Shown here in pieces: positions 52,649-55,600 of a DNA stretch of 55,600 nt. The DNA lies in contig CALZKF010000005.1 of the NCBI GenBank assembly GCA_945787955.1, positions 1 through 55,600 of the forward strand, in the 5' to 3' direction. This stretch comes from an uncultured Acidobacteriota bacterium (GTDB lineage Bacteria > Acidobacteriota > Polarisedimenticolia > Polarisedimenticolales > Polarisedimenticolaceae). The notes beneath the pieces were generated by a model. It made no database searches, was not told where the DNA came from, and was given only the letters and a program-made list of their open reading frames with translations. How positions within the stretch are numbered: the stretch's first letter is position 1; every line of letters starts with the position of its first letter. The position numbers and the translations under genes are program-made.

Positions 52649-52654
52649 TATAGT
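52649..52654 (+). promoter_or_regulatory. Candidate -10 box for leaderless recJ mRNA
   Basis: TATAGT ends 6 nt before ATG 52661. The sequence between (CCTCCT) is the complement of a Shine-Dalgarno, so no ribosome binding site exists. The -35 region shows no clear match. Confidence 0.45.
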
Positions 52655-52660
52655 CCTCCT

Positions 52661-54397
52661 ATGCGCCGCCCCGACAGCACCGAAGCCGTACCTGCCCGCT
52701 GGGTGCTGCGGGAAGCTGATCCTCCAGTTGTCGCCCGGCTGGCGGCCGGCCTGGATATCCCCCTGCCGGTAGCCCGGGTGCTGGTTACAAGGGGCTACAC
52801 CACCGAGGAACAGGTCCGGGAGTACTGGGACCCGTCCCTGTCCTCGTTGCACCCGCCGGCAGCATTCCGGGACATGACGGTGGCTGTGGACCGGATTCGG
52901 AAAGCGGCGGCGTGCCAGGAACGGATTCGGGTCTACGGCGACTACGATGTAGACGGGATCAGCGCCACAACGCTGCTGGTGAAACAGTTGCGGCGGATGG
53001 ATGCGCTGGTGGATTACCGAATCCCCAGCCGCTTTACCGACGGCTACGGCATCGGGGTTCCGGCGGTGCAACAGGCGGCGGAAGATGGCGTCCGGGTCCT
53101 GGTGGCGGTGGACAACGGTTCGGTGGCCTACAAGGCCCATTCCGCCGCCCGGGAAGCCGGAATCGACATGATCGTCTGTGACCACCACCAGGCCGGAGAC
53201 CACCGCCCGGACGTGCTGGCCCATCTGAATCCGAAGGCGGCGGATGCCGCCTACCCGTTCCCCGACCTGTGCGGCGCCGGGATTGCATGGAAGCTGGCCC
53301 AGGGACTGGGGGCCAGCCCGGATGAGTTGACCCAGTACGCGGTTTTGGGAACGGTGGCGGACATGGTGCCGCTCCGGGGGGAGAACCGGGTCATCGCCAG
53401 GTTCGGCCTGGACCGTCTCAATCAGGCGGTGCAGCGCGGCGACCCGGGCCTGGCGGCGCTGGCAGGGGTGTCCGGCCTTCAGGGGCGGCGGATCGGCGGC
53501 GGCCATATCGGGTTCCAGCTCGGCCCGCGGCTGAACGCCGCCGGGCGGATGGAGGACGCTTCAGCCGGCGTGGAACTGCTCCTGGCCCGTGAGATCGACG
53601 AGGCCCGGATAATCGCCGCCGGGTTGGAGGACTCCAACATGGATCGGCGGGAGATCCAGGAACGGATGTACCTCACTGCCATGGAGCAGGCGGAGACCGA
53701 GGTCCGGAACGGCGCCTATGGCCTGGTGCTGGCCGATCGCACCTGGCACAGCGGCGTGGTCGGCATTGTCGCATCCAAGGTGGTGGAGACCTGGAACCGT
53801 CCGGCGATCCTGATCGCGGTGGACAGCGCAGGCTTGGGCAAAGGCAGTGGCCGGTCGGTGCCCCTGTACGATCTGCACTCCGGCCTGGCCAGTCTGGGCC
53901 ATCTCCTCGAACGTTTCGGAGGTCACGTCATGGCCGCCGGCCTCACCCTCCGGGAGGAGAACATCTCCGAGTTCCGCCGGCTGTTCCGGGAGCAATGCGG
54001 TGTCGCTCTGAAAGGGGCGGACCTGAGGCCGATAGTAACCTGTGATGCGGAACTGGATCTGGCGGAACTGAATGAGGCCTTTGTCGATGTGTTGGAACGG
54101 GGTGCCCCGTTCGGACTGGGGAACGCGACGCCACAATTCCTGGTCCGTTCCGTCCGCCCGGTGGGGGAGGTCCGGGTCCTAAAGGACCGGCACCTGAAAT
54201 TCCGGATAGCGTCCCCTGAAGGCCGTTCCATCGATTGCATCGGATTCGGCATGGCGGATGAGGCCGGCCGGTTGCAGAGCTGCGATGACCGTGGCCTGGA
54301 CCTGGCGGCCCGGGTTGAGATCAACGTCTGGCAGAACCGGCGCTCGGTGCAGCTGCATTTGAAAGCGGTCCGTCCGGCTTCTCCCGAGGTCGGGTGA
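52661..54397 (+). CDS. recJ: Single-stranded-DNA exonuclease RecJ
   Basis: 5'-to-3' exonuclease of recombination and mismatch repair. 578 aa, normal length. DHH-family motifs are in order: YGDYDVDGISAT (motif I), VAVDNGS (II), VCDHHQ (III), VLGTVADMVPL (IV), then in the DHHA1 domain RTWHSGVVGIVASKVVE and the GGH motif as FGGHVMAAGLTL; an OB-fold follows, with FGLGNATPQF. ATG 52661 is chosen, since the frame upstream runs into the previous gene; it has no Shine-Dalgarno but TATAGT is 6 nt upstream. XdhC follows after 1 bp. Confidence 0.95.
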   Translation: MRRPDSTEAVPARWVLREADPPVVARLAAGLDIPLPVARVLVTRGYTTEEQVREYWDPSLSSLHPPAAFRDMTVAVDRIRKAAACQERIRVYGDYDVDGISATTLLVKQLRRMDALVDYRIPSRFTDGYGIGVPAVQQAAEDGVRVLVAVDNGSVAYKAHSAAREAGIDMIVCDHHQAGDHRPDVLAHLNPKAADAAYPFPDLCGAGIAWKLAQGLGASPDELTQYAVLGTVADMVPLRGENRVIARFGLDRLNQAVQRGDPGLAALAGVSGLQGRRIGGGHIGFQLGPRLNAAGRMEDASAGVELLLAREIDEARIIAAGLEDSNMDRREIQERMYLTAMEQAETEVRNGAYGLVLADRTWHSGVVGIVASKVVETWNRPAILIAVDSAGLGKGSGRSVPLYDLHSGLASLGHLLERFGGHVMAAGLTLREENISEFRRLFREQCGVALKGADLRPIVTCDAELDLAELNEAFVDVLERGAPFGLGNATPQFLVRSVRPVGEVRVLKDRHLKFRIASPEGRSIDCIGFGMADEAGRLQSCDDRGLDLAARVEINVWQNRRSVQLHLKAVRPASPEVG

Positions 54398-54398
54398 G

Positions 54399-55436
54399 AT
54401 GCGGGACGTTCTCGGCAGCATCCGCGCCTGGCGAAAACAGGGCAGGAAGATCGCCGTGGCCACCCTGGTACAGGTCTGGGGGTCGGCTCCGCGGCGGCCG
54501 GGGGCCCGGGTAGTGGTTTCCGACGCCACCGAACTGGCCGGCTCGGTCAGCGGCGGCTGCGTGGAGTCGGCTGTGCTGCAGGAGGCGGTGGAGGTCCTTG
54601 GAACCGGCCGCGCCATGACCCTGGAATACGGGGTGACCGACGAAGATGCCTGGGCGGTCGGGCTGACCTGCGGCGGCGCCATCGAGCTGTTGGTCGAAGA
54701 GATCCCCGGGGAAGGGGCCGACCCGGTGTGGGACACGGTGCTGGACCGGATCGGATCGGAAGCGCTGTTCGGCATGGCCACCGTCCTGTCCGGGGACCGT
54801 CAAGGCGGCAGGCTGTTGGTCTTCCCGGACGGAGCGAGAACAGGCAGCCTCGGGCAGGCCGGACTGGACGATGTGGCCGCCGCGCTCCTGGATGGCGGCT
54901 TTCCCGGTCCCGCCGCCTGGCGTCACCTGGTCGTCGAACATCAGTGCGAGTTGTTCCTTGAGATTTTCGGCCCCAGGGAAAAGCTGGTGATTTTTGGGGG
55001 CGTGCATATCGCCATCCCCCTGGTCCGGATGGCTCGGGACCTGGGTTGGCACACCACTGTTGTGGATCCCAGGACCGCATTCGCCACTCGGGAGCGATTC
55101 CCGGACACGGACCGGCTCCTGACCCTGTGGCCCGATGAGGCTATGACCCGGCTGGCGGTGGATGCCGGCACCGCGGTGGCTGTCCTGAGCCATGATCCCA
55201 AGATCGACCTCCCGGCGGTCCAGGCGGCTCTGGCATCGCCGGCGTTCTACGTTGGCGCCCTCGGCTCCCGGAAAACCCATCAAAAAAGGGTGGCTGCGCT
55301 ACAGGACGCCGGTGTTTCCCCGGAAGCGATCGCACGGATTCACGCCCCGATCGGCCTGAATCTGGGCGGCCGGCTGCCACAGGAGATCGCCCTGGCGATC
55401 CTGGCCCAGATCGTGGCGGTCAGGCGCAAGATCTGA
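54399..55436 (+). CDS. XdhC/CoxI family protein
   Basis: A 345-aa protein related to XdhC, which binds molybdenum cofactor and passes it to xanthine dehydrogenase-type enzymes. The XdhC-CoxI domain has VATLVQVWGSAPRRPGARV and the GSVSGGCVESAV motif. The C-terminal Rossmann domain has VIFGGVHIAIPLVRMARDLGW and VGALGSRKTHQKR, ending in IGLNLGGRLPQEIALAILAQIV. No xanthine dehydrogenase gene is in the window; the only molybdoenzyme here is NapA, which uses a different cofactor form. One bp after recJ, probably read from the same promoter. Confidence 0.92.
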   Translation: MRDVLGSIRAWRKQGRKIAVATLVQVWGSAPRRPGARVVVSDATELAGSVSGGCVESAVLQEAVEVLGTGRAMTLEYGVTDEDAWAVGLTCGGAIELLVEEIPGEGADPVWDTVLDRIGSEALFGMATVLSGDRQGGRLLVFPDGARTGSLGQAGLDDVAAALLDGGFPGPAAWRHLVVEHQCELFLEIFGPREKLVIFGGVHIAIPLVRMARDLGWHTTVVDPRTAFATRERFPDTDRLLTLWPDEAMTRLAVDAGTAVAVLSHDPKIDLPAVQAALASPAFYVGALGSRKTHQKRVAALQDAGVSPEAIARIHAPIGLNLGGRLPQEIALAILAQIVAVRRKI

Positions 55437-55460
55437 ATGGTCCGGAACCCGGCCTGCTGC

Positions 55461-55466
55461 TAGAAT
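55461..55466 (+). promoter_or_regulatory. Candidate -10 box for a leaderless mRNA of the last gene
   Basis: TAGAAT ends 6 nt before ATG 55473 with no Shine-Dalgarno in between. No good -35 is seen. Same spacing as upstream of recJ and of the FAD dehydrogenase. Confidence 0.4.
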
Positions 55467-55472
55467 TCGATC

Positions 55473-55600
55473 ATGGCTACCAACACCAGAACCAATGAAC
55501 TCTCCTTTGGCGAACCGGAACTGTCCGCCTCTTCTTTTTCCAGGCTGAGCCAGGGTCTCAAAGGGTCCAGGATCCTTCAGATCGCCGGGCAGGTTCGGGA
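55473..55600 (+). CDS. N-terminus of an unidentified protein, possibly a PLP-dependent aminotransferase (cut by window edge)
   Basis: Forty-two complete codons from ATG 55473 stay open to the window end (begins MATNTRTNELSF, then FSRLSQGLKGSRILQIAGQV). The R-L-x-x-G-L-x-G-S-x-I-L-x-I-A pattern reminds me of the start of class I/II aminotransferases, but the piece is too short to be sure. It was too short for a reliable call from coding signals alone; frame and codon use look like the neighbours. Confidence 0.4.
   Translation, partial: MATNTRTNELSFGEPELSASSFSRLSQGLKGSRILQIAGQVR

Noticed and set aside
1-55600. Mobile elements, prophage, CRISPR or restriction systems
   Set aside because: No transposase, integrase, phage structural gene, repeat-spacer array or methylase/endonuclease pair is visible; the SNF2 ATPase resembles RapA, and the lone EVE gene has no restriction neighbours.

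Overview
This 55.6-kb window is a GC-rich, densely coding piece of bacterial chromosome. It holds about 48 protein genes, two tRNA genes, no recognisable insertion sequence, phage gene or CRISPR array, and no non-coding stretch above 300 bases apart from the tRNA locus. Two proteins of the 'VWFA-related' type that is abundant in Acidobacteriota, a carboxypeptidase-regulatory-like secreted protein, many TPR proteins, lipoprotein signal peptides, a Tat-exported NapA and an ftsH-folP-cdaA-cdaR-glmM gene order all point to a diderm from Acidobacteriota or a neighbouring lineage (inference; no 16S gene is present).

Layout. 1-2.9 kb: periplasmic nitrate reductase napA (cut by the window edge) with its chaperone gene napD, divergent from a tetrahaem cytochrome c. 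2.9-7.7 kb: SGNH hydrolase, DUF819 membrane protein, FAD amino-acid dehydrogenase, rhombotarget-like lipoprotein. 7.7-8.0 kb: perfect terminator, tRNA-Asp, tRNA-Val and a strong promoter. 8.1-12.3 kb: secreted regulatory-domain protein, von Willebrand protein plus TPR partner, a 22-bp inverted repeat, NicO-like metal transporter. 12.3-19.4 kb (minus strand): ftsH, folP, cdaA, cdaR, glmM and a DUF429-like gene, an apparent c-di-AMP/peptidoglycan-precursor/folate operon. 19.6-25.6 kb: lspA; an ABC exporter-tilS-hpt operon; mgtE. 25.6-34.1 kb (minus strand): hybrid histidine kinase, an unknown protein, a frameshifted TPR lipoprotein gene, a RapA-like SNF2 ATPase and a DUF2062-methyltransferase fusion. 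34.3-40.9 kb (plus strand): two ECF sigma/anti-sigma modules. The second lies in a continuous six-gene run with a zinc-ribbon protein, LemA, an M48 protease carrying two C-terminal zinc ribbons, and a DUF4097 protein. 40.9-55.6 kb: RsbW-like kinase, EVE protein, M24 peptidase, Nudix/metallo-beta-lactamase fusion, an M16 peptidase pair, lipoprotein isoaspartyl peptidase, MFS transporter, a second VWFA-related protein, recJ, xdhC and the start of a further gene.

The genes mostly serve envelope maintenance and proteolysis (FtsH, M48, M16, LspA, sigma/anti-sigma pairs), second-messenger signalling and core metabolism. Points that stand out: the zinc-ribbon-tailed M48 protease operon with its own sigma factor; folP with no ATG/GTG/TTG start upstream of its essential N-terminal motif; several -10 boxes placed 6-7 nt before start codons, suggesting leaderless mRNAs; eight of eight convergent gene pairs that overlap or abut with no room for a terminator; an FtsH with an altered, normally near-invariant segment; and a terminator-like hairpin that contains the ribosome binding site of the gene after it.
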